Origin: Nanobdellota archaeon
Lineage (GTDB): Archaea > Nanobdellota > Nanobdellia > Parvarchaeales > Parvarchaeaceae
NCBI GenBank assembly: GCA_021817165.1
Contig: JAKAVT010000005.1
Span: 1-57,744 of the forward strand
Reading direction: 5' to 3'
Length of the DNA stretch: 57,744 nucleotides
The notes under the pieces are model-generated. The model saw only the letters and a program-made list of their open reading frames with translations, was not told the origin of the DNA and made no database searches. The position numbers were made by a program, and so were the translations under genes. Every line of letters begins with the position of its first letter. Position 1 is the first letter of the stretch. Shown in pieces: positions 18,016-27,450 of the stretch.

Positions 18016-18846
18016 ATGGAAAATGAACAATATTCTGTCAAGAAGCAAAGAATAGAAGGAGGATTAAGTCTCGATGCAAAGGAGGAAATTGCGCTCATAG
18101 TCATAAAAGATGCGTTGAAAAGATATAACCGGCCAACAGTCGTCTGGAGCGCGGGCAAGGACAGCACGGTGGTTTTAGACCTTGTAAGGAGGGCCTGCAA
18201 GGATTTGAACATGCAGTTGCCGCCCGCGTTGTTTATAGACCATGGTCAGCATTACGATGAAACAATGAAAATGCTTGAAGAGATAAGCAGAGAGTGGGGT
18301 TTTAAGATGATATATGCGAAGAACGAAGACGTTATTAAAAACGTTAGAAATGATAACATGATAAAGGTCAGCAGCCTTAACAAGTTAAACCAGGATGAAG
18401 CTAAAAGAATAGGTTTCAATGGGGAAGAATTCGAATACAGCTTGGAAACGGAAGTGGGAAACCACCTTCTGAAAACAGTTGCTATGAATCTTACCATAGA
18501 AAAATACAGGTTTGATGCGCTTTTTACCGGAGTAAGGTGGGATGAAAACGAAGCAAGATCCATGGAGGTTTTCATAAGCCCAAGGTCTCATCCAGATCAC
18601 GTTAGAGTGCAGCCAATACTGCCGTTTACCGAGAGAAATGTATGGGAATACATCTTTAAGCACAAATTACCGGTTCATCCGCTATACAAATTGGGCTACA
18701 GGTCAATAGACGGTAAACTGGATTCAAAGAAGACAAGCGATTTACCGGCGTGGGAGCAGGACTTAGAACACACCAAAGAAAGGGCCGGCAGATCACAGGA
18801 CAAAGAAGGAGTAATGGAAAAACTCAGGCTTTTCGGCTACATGTGA
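18016..18846 (+). CDS. PAPS reductase / CysD-like ATP-PPase family protein
   Basis: VVWSAGKDSTVVLDLV PP-loop; FIDHGQHYDETMKM; TGVRWDENEAR. Confidence 0.85.
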   Translation: MENEQYSVKKQRIEGGLSLDAKEEIALIVIKDALKRYNRPTVVWSAGKDSTVVLDLVRRACKDLNMQLPPALFIDHGQHYDETMKMLEEISREWGFKMIYAKNEDVIKNVRNDNMIKVSSLNKLNQDEAKRIGFNGEEFEYSLETEVGNHLLKTVAMNLTIEKYRFDALFTGVRWDENEARSMEVFISPRSHPDHVRVQPILPFTERNVWEYIFKHKLPVHPLYKLGYRSIDGKLDSKKTSDLPAWEQDLEHTKERAGRSQDKEGVMEKLRLFGYM

Positions 18847-18848
18847 AA

Positions 18849-19343
18849 ATGGAACAGTCATTATATGATATTTTGATGAATGCAGGTAAACAGGCAGCAA
18901 AAGCATTGAATAATATCTTGGAGGAAAAGCCTTTGTACGATCTGCTGGAAGATGCAAGAAAGAAAGGCAGCAAAGAAGCATTAAGCATTAACAGGAAGTA
19001 TGCCAAGCTCTTTACTGGCAATTCCGTGAAATACTGCATAAACCCAGAGTACTTAAAAATTAAGAACGTCAATAAACTTAAAAGAGTCGTTTACTCCGTA
19101 ATTCAAAACGCCTTCAAGGAATACGAGCGTGGAGAAAAAGAAAACATTGAGATACTGTTGAACTACGGTTATCAAGCGGAAAAGATCAAAGGAATAAAGA
19201 AGGAGCTTGAAGAAAGCTATGGTTTTAGGGGCACGGACGCAGGATTCTACGAGGTCCCGGTTCTTGGGAAAGCTCTTGACTTTTCTGTGAAAAACCTGTC
19301 AGTCAAAGCCGTTCATCCGGATTCGCTTAAAGAATACATTTAA
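18849..19343 (+). CDS. Uncharacterised protein (164 aa)
   Basis: ATG at 18849 follows the PAPS-reductase-like stop closely; track start 18750 overlaps that gene and is unlikely. Confidence 0.6.
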   Translation: MEQSLYDILMNAGKQAAKALNNILEEKPLYDLLEDARKKGSKEALSINRKYAKLFTGNSVKYCINPEYLKIKNVNKLKRVVYSVIQNAFKEYERGEKENIEILLNYGYQAEKIKGIKKELEESYGFRGTDAGFYEVPVLGKALDFSVKNLSVKAVHPDSLKEYI

Positions 19344-19392
19344 ACAATCAGGTAATTATAAATATTAAAGTATCTATTAAAGTAATCATTGT

Positions 19393-19491
19393 GGCCTGGT
19401 AGCTTAGCCCGGTAGAGCACTGCTCTTATATGAGTATGCTCCAACATTTTAGGAAAAGCAGGGGTCCCGAGTCCAAATCTCGGCCAGGCCA
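19393..19491 (+). tRNA. tRNA-Ile(TAT) with 25-nt intron at 37/38 (intron 19431-19455)
   Basis: Acceptor GGCCTGG/CCAGGCC; stem CTGCT/AGCAG; BHB: CTTA pairs TAGG with TAT and AAA bulges; spliced loop CTTATAA. Confidence 0.8.
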
Positions 19492-19558
19492 ATATTAATA
19501 ACAACCTTTAAATAACATAGTTGCCATAATTTTTACTTGTTACATATCGGAGGTAAAC

Positions 19559-19831
19559 ATGGAAAAGAATTCTTTGGAAAGGATAGTAAACGCAATGAAG
19601 TTGTTTGATGGGATAAATTATTCTGCAGCCACGGAAAAGATCCTTTACGGCACTTATTCTAAATTCGGCGAAAAGGCGGTTTTGGACCTTGCAAGTCGGC
19701 TTCTTGACGACAAAGCAGAATCTGTTCTGACGCTGGGCAACGTGAAAACCGTCAGCGGCAACGCAAAGATCATTACTTACGTTAATTTGTACAATGAACT
19801 TAAGGAAATGAGAGCTTTTTACGAGAGATAA
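19559..19831 (+). CDS. Uncharacterised protein (90 aa)
   Basis: ORF preceded by ggaggtaaac ribosome-binding site. Confidence 0.6.
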   Translation: MEKNSLERIVNAMKLFDGINYSAATEKILYGTYSKFGEKAVLDLASRLLDDKAESVLTLGNVKTVSGNAKIITYVNLYNELKEMRAFYER

Positions 19832-19978
19832 ATTAGAAATGATGCCGCTGCGTGATTGGCAGCAAATCGATTAAGATAAACTGAATCTTTGGCAAGTGAA
19901 CATTTGCCCGTTTATGTGACGGTTTCTCTTAATAGATAGCTTTATAAATAGAACGATTCTTATACATAAGGTAGAGGA

Positions 19979-20056
19979 ATGATGTTAGGGGGTTCTAGTA
20001 GGAGTTTATTGTTGATTCAAACTTTCTCTTATTGGAGTTCTAAACTTCATTCTTAA
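19979..20056 (+). other. 25-codon upstream ORF ending in the Shine-Dalgarno region of the zinc-ribbon gene
   Basis: MMLGGSSRSLLLIQTFSYWSSKLHS*; TAA directly followed by ggaggaatATG. Confidence 0.3.
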
Positions 20057-20064
20057 GGAGGAAT

Positions 20065-20202
20065 ATGGCAAAGTTCGAAAGAAGAATGTATAAAGCTGTA
20101 TGTTCCGATTGTGGGAAAGAGACGGAAGTTCCTTTCCAGCCACAAGAGGGCAGACCAGTTTACTGCAGAGACTGCTATAGCAAGAGAAAGGGAACACAGT
20201 AA
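20065..20202 (+). CDS. CxxC...CxxC zinc-ribbon small protein (45 aa)
   Basis: MAKFERRMYKAVCSDCGKETEVPFQPQEGRPVYCRDCYSKRKGTQ*; strong SD; below ORF-track cutoff. Confidence 0.85.
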   Translation: MAKFERRMYKAVCSDCGKETEVPFQPQEGRPVYCRDCYSKRKGTQ

Positions 20203-20256
20203 TTCCTGTTTTTAGTAAATAGCAAAAACTTTAAATTTTATTTTTTATTATTTTAT

Positions 20257-21690
20257 TTATTGATCGTCAAATGTCCTAAGCTGGGGGAACGGTATAACTT
20301 CCTTTATGCTTTTTGAATCCGTGCCTATCATCTGCAATCTATCGATTCCTATGCCAACGCCGCCGGCCGGAGGCATGCCATAGCTCATCGCTTCTATGAA
20401 ATCTATGTCAAATTCCTGCGTTTCGTCTATTCCCCTGTTTTTTCTTTTTGCCTCTTCTTCAAACCTGCTTATCTGGTCTATAGGATCGTTTAGTTCGGAA
20501 AATGCATTCGCTATCTCCATGCCAGCTATGTACAGTTCAAACCTGTATACGAACCGGGGGTCATCGGCAGTTTTCTTTGCAAGCGGCGAAACTTCGATGG
20601 GAAACCTGGTAACGAACACTGGATCTATTATGTTGTCGGATACCTTAGCTTCGAATATGGCGTTTACCGCTTCTCCGTATGAGCTTACCTTGCCGTCTAT
20701 CTGTTTTCCCCTCTTTATTATCTCTTTTTCTTCGTTTACTCCAAGGTTGTCTTTCACCATGTCTTCCATTGTTTTAATCTGGAATTTTGACAGGTCTATC
20801 ATCTTTTCTCCGAATTTAACCCTGTAGGTTTTATTGGCCGCATATACGGATTCTTTTACTATCTCTTCAGTAAGTTCAAGCATTGTGCTTAAATCTCCAT
20901 AAGCCTGGTAAGCCTCCATCATTATGAATTCCGGATTGTGCCTCGTATCTATGCCTTCATTTCTGAAATTCTTGCTTATGTCAAAAACCCTCTCAAATCC
21001 GCCTACGAGAAGCCTTTTCAGGTAAAGCTCAGATGCTATCTTTAGATAAAAATCCCTGTCTAGAGAATTATAATGCGTTATGAACGGCTTTGCGTTTGCT
21101 CCTCCGGGTATTGGCTGCAGTATTGGTACTGTGACTTCGGTGTAATTTTTCCCTTCCATTATCTCTCGGATCTTGGAAAGCATTACGCTGCCCTTTTTTA
21201 TTTTATCCAGCGATTCCCTGTTTATTAAAAAATCCAGATATCTTTTCCTGTATCTTTTTTCCGTGTCTTCCAAACCGTACCACTTGGAAGGAATGGGAAG
21301 CAGCGATTTGCTCAGCATAACTATCTTTTTTGCGTCTACCGATATTTCATTCGTCTTAGTCTTCACTACGTTTCCCTTTACGCCTATTATGTCTCCTACA
21401 TCAAGTTCCTCTGCGATTTTTGTCGATTCTTCATCGGCGTGTTTTTCCGAGAAATAAACCTGTATGCTGCCTTTCTCGTCCTGCAAATCTATGAACTTTA
21501 TCTTTCCGTGGTCTCTTTTTGCCGTTATTCTTCCTGCAACAGAGGTATCCTTACCCTCAAGCTTTTCAAAGTTTTCTTTTATGTCTATAGAATGCAGTTC
21601 TGCATCGAATCTATCGCCGTAAGGATCTATACCCTCTTCTTTCAGTTTTTCCAGTTTTTCCAGCCTTTCCTTGTCGAATTTAAATTCCAT
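20257..21690 (-). CDS. lysS: Lysine--tRNA ligase, class II
   Basis: VAGRITAKRDHGKIKFIDLQDEKGSIQVYF OB-fold; FRNEGIDTRHNPEFIMMEAYQAY; GVGIGIDRLQMI. Confidence 0.93.
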   Translation of the reverse strand: MEFKFDKERLEKLEKLKEEGIDPYGDRFDAELHSIDIKENFEKLEGKDTSVAGRITAKRDHGKIKFIDLQDEKGSIQVYFSEKHADEESTKIAEELDVGDIIGVKGNVVKTKTNEISVDAKKIVMLSKSLLPIPSKWYGLEDTEKRYRKRYLDFLINRESLDKIKKGSVMLSKIREIMEGKNYTEVTVPILQPIPGGANAKPFITHYNSLDRDFYLKIASELYLKRLLVGGFERVFDISKNFRNEGIDTRHNPEFIMMEAYQAYGDLSTMLELTEEIVKESVYAANKTYRVKFGEKMIDLSKFQIKTMEDMVKDNLGVNEEKEIIKRGKQIDGKVSSYGEAVNAIFEAKVSDNIIDPVFVTRFPIEVSPLAKKTADDPRFVYRFELYIAGMEIANAFSELNDPIDQISRFEEEAKRKNRGIDETQEFDIDFIEAMSYGMPPAGGVGIGIDRLQMIGTDSKSIKEVIPFPQLRTFDDQ

Positions 21691-22936
21691 GGTACTGTAA
21701 AAACAATGTTATCAAAAGGACAAGGCCTACTGCCATGGAATAGCCGAATATCCCCTTTCTTGTGTTTCTGTCCTTTGCTATCAATCCTATAAATCCCTTT
21801 TCTATTATCGCCGCAAATATGGATACGCCAAGAAGCATCGCAGTATAGCTTGCGCTTATTTGATGATCCAAAAATAGCGTACCCAACGCAAACGACGCGC
21901 CGACTATGTTTGCAAGCGCGGATAAAAACATGTCCACTATGAGAAGATTCGGTGCGGCTATCGCGACTATTCTGGAAACGGAAATGACTATAAAGAAGAC
22001 TGCGGCGAATTCCAGTGTCTTTACCAGTGGAAACGGATTATTGGGTTTTTCCGCTTTTTTGTTTATTTCCCCTTTTCCAATCAGGTATATCATCAGCAAG
22101 CTTATTATAGAGACTGCGGTTACCGGTATCATGTAATAGACAATTCTCGATGAAAGGGTTACTATATATATTATTAAAAGTGCCTGTATGAGGACCATGG
22201 GAACGTTCGCTCCGACTATCACGTTGTACACGACTGCCTTTCCAAGCTTTTTAAACCGGTTTCCAAGGTTTACAAGCGCGAACGTTATCGTAGTACCGGT
22301 TATAAGGCTGCCTATGATCGTCGAAATAAGAAGCCCGGACTTTGAAATTCTAAGTATGGCATACTGAAGGAAGAAGACGGTTCCAACCAGCGTTATCAGG
22401 AGCCAGAACTGAAAAGGATTAAAGAAGCCGTACGGTCCTAAGTATACATTCGGAAGAAGCGGCAGTATGACAAAGGAGATTATCAGCAGGTTTATTGCCG
22501 CGATTATCTCGCTTTTCTTTATAGAAGTTATAAAATAGAGAAATTCCCTTTTGTAGAAGCTTATGGCCGTTATAAGTATCACTATGACTATCGCGTATTC
22601 ATAATAACCTATGCCGACAAGCATACCGGACAAAAACAGTATCATCGAGCTTATGTACGTCGTTGCTCCCGGATTTTTCGTTTTAGCGTTCTTTTCTATG
22701 TAAATTGCGCTTGCGAAAATTATCATGACTGCAAATCCCGCTATAAGTATGGATGGAGATTTGAACGTTTCATAGAAAATTGCAAATATGTTTCCCAAAA
22801 GGGCTATAAATATGGATGTCCTAAAGCCCATGAATATCTTTACTCCCTTCTGCATCCTATACTCGTTTTCTAGGCCGAATATTGCACCCAGGGCTATTGA
22901 AAGTATTATATATTCGAAAGTTAAATCAATGTTCAT
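21680..22936 (-). CDS. MgtC/SapB-DUF4010 family membrane protein
   Basis: ALGAIFGLENEYR, GFRTSIFIALLGN, multiple TM segments. Confidence 0.7.
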   Translation of the reverse strand: MNIDLTFEYIILSIALGAIFGLENEYRMQKGVKIFMGFRTSIFIALLGNIFAIFYETFKSPSILIAGFAVMIIFASAIYIEKNAKTKNPGATTYISSMILFLSGMLVGIGYYEYAIVIVILITAISFYKREFLYFITSIKKSEIIAAINLLIISFVILPLLPNVYLGPYGFFNPFQFWLLITLVGTVFFLQYAILRISKSGLLISTIIGSLITGTTITFALVNLGNRFKKLGKAVVYNVIVGANVPMVLIQALLIIYIVTLSSRIVYYMIPVTAVSIISLLMIYLIGKGEINKKAEKPNNPFPLVKTLEFAAVFFIVISVSRIVAIAAPNLLIVDMFLSALANIVGASFALGTLFLDHQISASYTAMLLGVSIFAAIIEKGFIGLIAKDRNTRKGIFGYSMAVGLVLLITLFLQYHGI

Positions 22937-22981
22937 TATTATTCTAAGAAATAAGCATTAATAAAGTTTGTTTAAACGCCT

Positions 22982-24124
22982 TTATTTCTTATATAACTCT
23001 ATGAATTTTTCCGCCGCCTTTTCCCATGTGATGCTGTCAAGCTCCTTGTATGCTTCCTTGGACAGCTCGCTGTTTATTTCGCTATAATCCAAAAGTCCAA
23101 GTATTAGGTCTGCCATCTGCTCCGTGTCCCAGAAATCGACCTTGAGCGTGTTCCTTATCACTTCAGAAACGCCTGATTGAGAAGAGACTATGGTCGGAAC
23201 GTTGGAGGCGATGGCCTCAAGGGCAACTATACCGAAAGGTTCGGATACGGAAGGCATCACAAAAACATTCGCAATGGAATATAGCGCTTCCATGTCTTCA
23301 TCAGGCACCCTTCCCAAAAATATTATCCTGTCGGCAAGTTCCAAGTTTATAGAGAGATTTATAAGGTTCGACAGTTCAGGTCCTTCTCCTATGATGTACA
23401 GCAACGCATCGCCGTTTTTCTTCGCCACTACGCTGAATGCTTTTATCAGATTATCGATTCCCTTCTGAACTGACAGCCTCCCGACATAAAGGACTATTTT
23501 TTGACCGTTGCTTATTTTGATGACGTTGAACTTTTCCTTGTTTATGGCATTGTATATCACACTTATCTTTTTTTCGTCGGTTTTGTACAGACTTATGATT
23601 TCCTCTTTCAGTCTTCTGCTCACCGTTACTACAGTATCCGCACGGTCTATAAGTTCTTTCTCCTCTTTCGATATGCTTTCCCAGGGTTTACCTGCCGTGC
23701 GGTCATATTCCGTGCTGTGTATGGTTGCAATAAGTTTTTTCCCGGTGTTTTTCTTGATCGCTATGGCAGCTCTTCCGGTTACCCAGTCATTTGCTTGTAT
23801 TACATCAAAGTCTATTTTCGATGACAGTTCTACCGCTCTGTTTTTGTATTCCTCTACTTCATTGAAAACGTCCTTGTAAAGCGCGTTTTCCCCTGCCATA
23901 TCTTTGCCGTTTTTTCTGCTGCTGATGTCATACATGCTTTCAAAAAGCCGGCTTTCGAACGTCAAGAAATTTACGCCATTTATTTCGATGTGCTCCTTGA
24001 ATGGGAGTATTACGTTTACTATTACTCCTTTCTCGGAAAGAGTCTTTACAATATTATAAGAATGAGTACCTAAACCCCCTACGGAATGCGGCGGAAACTC
24101 CCATCCTAAGAAAAGAACTTTCAT
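22982..24124 (-). CDS. Glycosyltransferase (GT4/GT5-like)
   Basis: MKVLFLGWEFPPHSVGGLGTHSYNIVKTL; VGRLSVQKGIDNLIKAF; MPSVSEPFGIVALEAIA. Confidence 0.85.
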   Translation of the reverse strand: MKVLFLGWEFPPHSVGGLGTHSYNIVKTLSEKGVIVNVILPFKEHIEINGVNFLTFESRLFESMYDISSRKNGKDMAGENALYKDVFNEVEEYKNRAVELSSKIDFDVIQANDWVTGRAAIAIKKNTGKKLIATIHSTEYDRTAGKPWESISKEEKELIDRADTVVTVSRRLKEEIISLYKTDEKKISVIYNAINKEKFNVIKISNGQKIVLYVGRLSVQKGIDNLIKAFSVVAKKNGDALLYIIGEGPELSNLINLSINLELADRIIFLGRVPDEDMEALYSIANVFVMPSVSEPFGIVALEAIASNVPTIVSSQSGVSEVIRNTLKVDFWDTEQMADLILGLLDYSEINSELSKEAYKELDSITWEKAAEKFIELYKK

Positions 24125-24194
24125 GTTATTTACGATTTTTGTACGTTATTACTTAGAATAATATGTTTTTTATTCTTTAAATACAATTAACTTA

Positions 24195-26315
24195 ATGGAA
24201 AAATTAAGTGAATTTAAAAGTAACATTCCTCAGATTATATACGAAAGACTTGAAAAAAAGATAGAATATCTGATGCCTCCGCAGGCAGAAGCAGTGAAAA
24301 AAGGTCTGTTCAATGGAAAGAACGTAATAGTGTCTGCGCCCACTGCCTCAGGTAAAACTCTGATAGCAGAGATGGCAATACTGAATTCCTTCTTATCCGG
24401 CAAGAAATCCATTTACCTTGCGCCGTTAAGGGCGTTGATCTCTGAGAAATATGAGGATTTTGTGAAAGAAAACAGTGACGTAAAAGCGATACTATCAATC
24501 GGGGATTACAATGAAAAGGACTACAACATAGACAAATACGATGTAATATTCGCTTCAACGGAGAAGTTCGACAGCATAATAAGAAATTCCCTGCATAAAA
24601 TAGGTAACATAGGCTGCATAGTATACGATGAGGTGCATTTGCTGTCAGACATTGGCAGGGGCCCAACGCTAGAATTCCTCATAACATTAAATAAGCTTCT
24701 TTTTCCAAATGCCCAGATAATAGGGTTGAGCGCTACAATAGGAAACGCAGACGAACTATCAGAGTGGCTGAAGGCCGAGATGGTAAAAAGCGATTTCCGG
24801 CCGGTTAAACTTTCAAAGAAAAAGTACTTTGAAGGAGAGCTTGTGAACGGAACCGTGGAAAAAATAAACAGCGGCTACGAAGACCCTCTTTCAAACCTAG
24901 CAGTGTGGCTTTTTAAGAACAATAAACAGGCGCTTGTATTCTCGCAGAATAAAAGGACAGTAGTTGCGAATGCGAAGACAATCTCTTCTTTGACAGGCAG
25001 CAGGCTTTCCGGAGAGGATAAAACGAAACTCCTTGCAGTTTCTAAGGACATATTAAACGTACTGGAAAGGCCTACAACGCAGTGCGAGATCTTAAGCGAT
25101 TTAGTCAAGAGCGGCGTAGCGTTTCATCACGCTGGCCTGGTAAACAAGCAGAGGAAGCTAATCGAAGACAATTTCAAGAAAGGCCTGATCAAATTCATAG
25201 TCGCTACTCCCACTCTCGCAATGGGGGTAAACCTGCCGGCAAATACGGTTATAATAAACTCAATCAGAAGGTACGGGGATTACGGGATGGAATTGCTTCC
25301 TGCTGTAGAAGTGGAGCAGATGATGGGAAGAGCGGGAAGGCCGAAATACGACAAGGAGGGCAGTGCGATAATAGTCGCAAGGAATGACGGAGAACTGGAA
25401 ATAATAGACGAGAAGTATCTCAGCGGGGAAATAGAACCAATAACCTCAAAATTCAATAACGAGCTAGCAATAAGGAGGTATGCGCTTAATCTTTTCTGCT
25501 TGGGTATATACGACAAAGAAGACAAGGTTTCGGATTTCTTTGACGAAACTTTTATGCATTTCAGTGGGATAGAAGTATACGATAAAATAGAAGATGCAGT
25601 CTCATTCTTGGAGGAAAACGATTTCATAACTGAAAATGCTGGAAAGATAGAAGTTACAAGGATGGGCAAACTCGTAAATTCGCTGTACATAGATCCATTG
25701 ACAGGGTCTCTTTTCATAAAATTTATTGAAAGGATAAAGAAGAAGGAAAAAGTGGAAGAACTGGATTTATTGCACGTTATATTCTGCAGCGAGGAGTTCC
25801 GGAATATAAGGACAAACCAGAAAGAATTCCAGAAATACGAGGAGGAAAGCTATGAGCTGGATTTATCCGCGGACGAAAATATCGTGGACTATGACAGGTT
25901 TATCTCTGCAATAAAAATGGCGCACGTAATGCAGGATTGGATTTCCGAGAAGAATGAAAAATACATGGAAGAAGAATACGGCCTTTTACCCGGAGAGTTC
26001 TATAACATACTTGAAAACACGAAGTGGCTCCTTTATTCTTTGAATGAAATCAGTAAGGTAATGCAGTTAAGGAGGAAAGACGTAACCGAAATGGGAATAA
26101 GGATAAAAAATGGGATAAAAGCGGAGCTGATACCACTGGTATCTGTGCCAGAAATAGGCAGGATCAGGGCAAGAAAGCTTTATTCTGCGGGCATAATGTC
26201 ATTAAAGTCGTTAAAGGAAGCGGGACTTGAACGTTTGATTTCCCTTTTAGGCAGAGGCGTTGCGCAGAAGGTTTATGCTTATCTGCATAAAAATGAAAAT
26301 ACTCTACTAGGATAG
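24195..26315 (+). CDS. hel308: Ski2-like ATP-dependent DNA helicase, Hel308 type
   Basis: VSAPTASGKTLIAEMA, YDEVHLL, GLSATIGNADELSEWL, ATPTLAMGVNLPA, QMMGRAGRP. Confidence 0.88.
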   Translation: MEKLSEFKSNIPQIIYERLEKKIEYLMPPQAEAVKKGLFNGKNVIVSAPTASGKTLIAEMAILNSFLSGKKSIYLAPLRALISEKYEDFVKENSDVKAILSIGDYNEKDYNIDKYDVIFASTEKFDSIIRNSLHKIGNIGCIVYDEVHLLSDIGRGPTLEFLITLNKLLFPNAQIIGLSATIGNADELSEWLKAEMVKSDFRPVKLSKKKYFEGELVNGTVEKINSGYEDPLSNLAVWLFKNNKQALVFSQNKRTVVANAKTISSLTGSRLSGEDKTKLLAVSKDILNVLERPTTQCEILSDLVKSGVAFHHAGLVNKQRKLIEDNFKKGLIKFIVATPTLAMGVNLPANTVIINSIRRYGDYGMELLPAVEVEQMMGRAGRPKYDKEGSAIIVARNDGELEIIDEKYLSGEIEPITSKFNNELAIRRYALNLFCLGIYDKEDKVSDFFDETFMHFSGIEVYDKIEDAVSFLEENDFITENAGKIEVTRMGKLVNSLYIDPLTGSLFIKFIERIKKKEKVEELDLLHVIFCSEEFRNIRTNQKEFQKYEEESYELDLSADENIVDYDRFISAIKMAHVMQDWISEKNEKYMEEEYGLLPGEFYNILENTKWLLYSLNEISKVMQLRRKDVTEMGIRIKNGIKAELIPLVSVPEIGRIRARKLYSAGIMSLKSLKEAGLERLISLLGRGVAQKVYAYLHKNENTLLG

Positions 26316-26350
26316 AAAAGTATTTGTTTAAAGCCCATGATTAATACTGT

Positions 26351-26962
26351 ATGAAAATACTGGCTGCTTCAGACATACATGGAGATTTGCAGGCTGCAGA
26401 GGGCCTTGCAAAGAAAGCAAAGAAGGAAAAAGCCGATCTAATCATACTGGCGGGAGACTTATCAATATTCGGAAACGGTCTTGAAGGTTTGCTTAAGCCG
26501 TTTAAGGATGCAAATAAAAAAGTAGCGTTGATTCCAGGCAACCATGACAGCGAGGCCGACATTTTCATGCTCAAGAAACGCTATCCCGATACGATATATG
26601 ACCTGCACAATTATTCATTTAAGATAGGAGATGTAGGCTTTTTTGGGTGCGGACTGGCAAACATAGGGCCGAACGAGATTTCAGAAGACGAGCTCCATAA
26701 AAAGATCCAGTCATCCTATAACTACATAAAGAATTCAAAGAAGAAAGTGATGGTCGTGCACGTCCCACCATATAACACCAAACTTGATAGAATAGGAAAT
26801 AACATGAACATAGGAAGCACTGCCGTAAGGGAAATGATAGAAAAGACAAAGCCGGACGCATGCATATGCGGGCACGTGCATGAGACTTTTGGGCTGGAGG
26901 ACAAGCTTGGCAAAACGAACATAGTAAATGCCGGTCCAAAGGGAAAAATAATAGAGATATAA
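26351..26962 (+). CDS. Metallophosphoesterase
   Basis: ASDIHGD, LAGDLS, PGNHDSE, ICGHVHE. Confidence 0.88.
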   Translation: MKILAASDIHGDLQAAEGLAKKAKKEKADLIILAGDLSIFGNGLEGLLKPFKDANKKVALIPGNHDSEADIFMLKKRYPDTIYDLHNYSFKIGDVGFFGCGLANIGPNEISEDELHKKIQSSYNYIKNSKKKVMVVHVPPYNTKLDRIGNNMNIGSTAVREMIEKTKPDACICGHVHETFGLEDKLGKTNIVNAGPKGKIIEI

Positions 26963-27002
26963 ATCGATAATTATAAATAGATATTCAATTCATCATACTG
27001 CA

Positions 27003-27248
27003 ATGAAAACAATACTTATATATGGTCTATTTATAGTTTTCATAGTATTCATACTTGTTGTGACATATCTCGAATTGTTTCTTTCTTTGGGATTGGCAAC
27101 GCAATTTGCATTAGGAATGGTTTATTTGATTATTTTAGTTGGCTTGGTTTATTTATCTTCATCAAAAGCTCTTTACAATAAGCATAGTGTGATTATGATA
27201 CTTACATTAGTTCTACTTGTTTTATTGATGGTACTGCTTAGTTTTTAG
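27003..27248 (+). CDS. Small membrane protein (81 aa)
   Basis: Three hydrophobic segments. Confidence 0.5.
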   Translation: MKTILIYGLFIVFIVFILVVTYLELFLSLGLATQFALGMVYLIILVGLVYLSSSKALYNKHSVIMILTLVLLVLLMVLLSF

Positions 27249-27323
27249 GCGTAATTATCAAAGCTGCGATATTGTCTTTTATCCTATCAAAAGATAAATA
27301 TCACGTCGTTCTTAAGATATCGT

Positions 27324-27416
27324 GGGCCCATAGTCTAGTCCGGATAGGACTGATGGCTTCGAATGCCTTCAGTTGGAAGTAACCATCTGACCTGGGTTCA
27401 AATCCCAGTGGGCCCT
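27324..27416 (+). tRNA. tRNA-Arg(TCG) with 19-nt intron at 37/38 (intron 27363-27381)
   Basis: Acceptor GGGCCCA/TGGGCCC; stem GATGG/CCATC; central BHB helix CTTC/GAAG; spliced loop CTTCGAA. Confidence 0.8.
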
Positions 27417-27450
27417 AATGTTTTTATAGTAAATAAATTCTAAATATGAA

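Noticed and set aside
18750-18848. Upstream extension of the 164-aa ORF to 18750
   Set aside because: Overlaps the conserved PAPS-reductase-like C-terminus; ATG at 18849 is more plausible.
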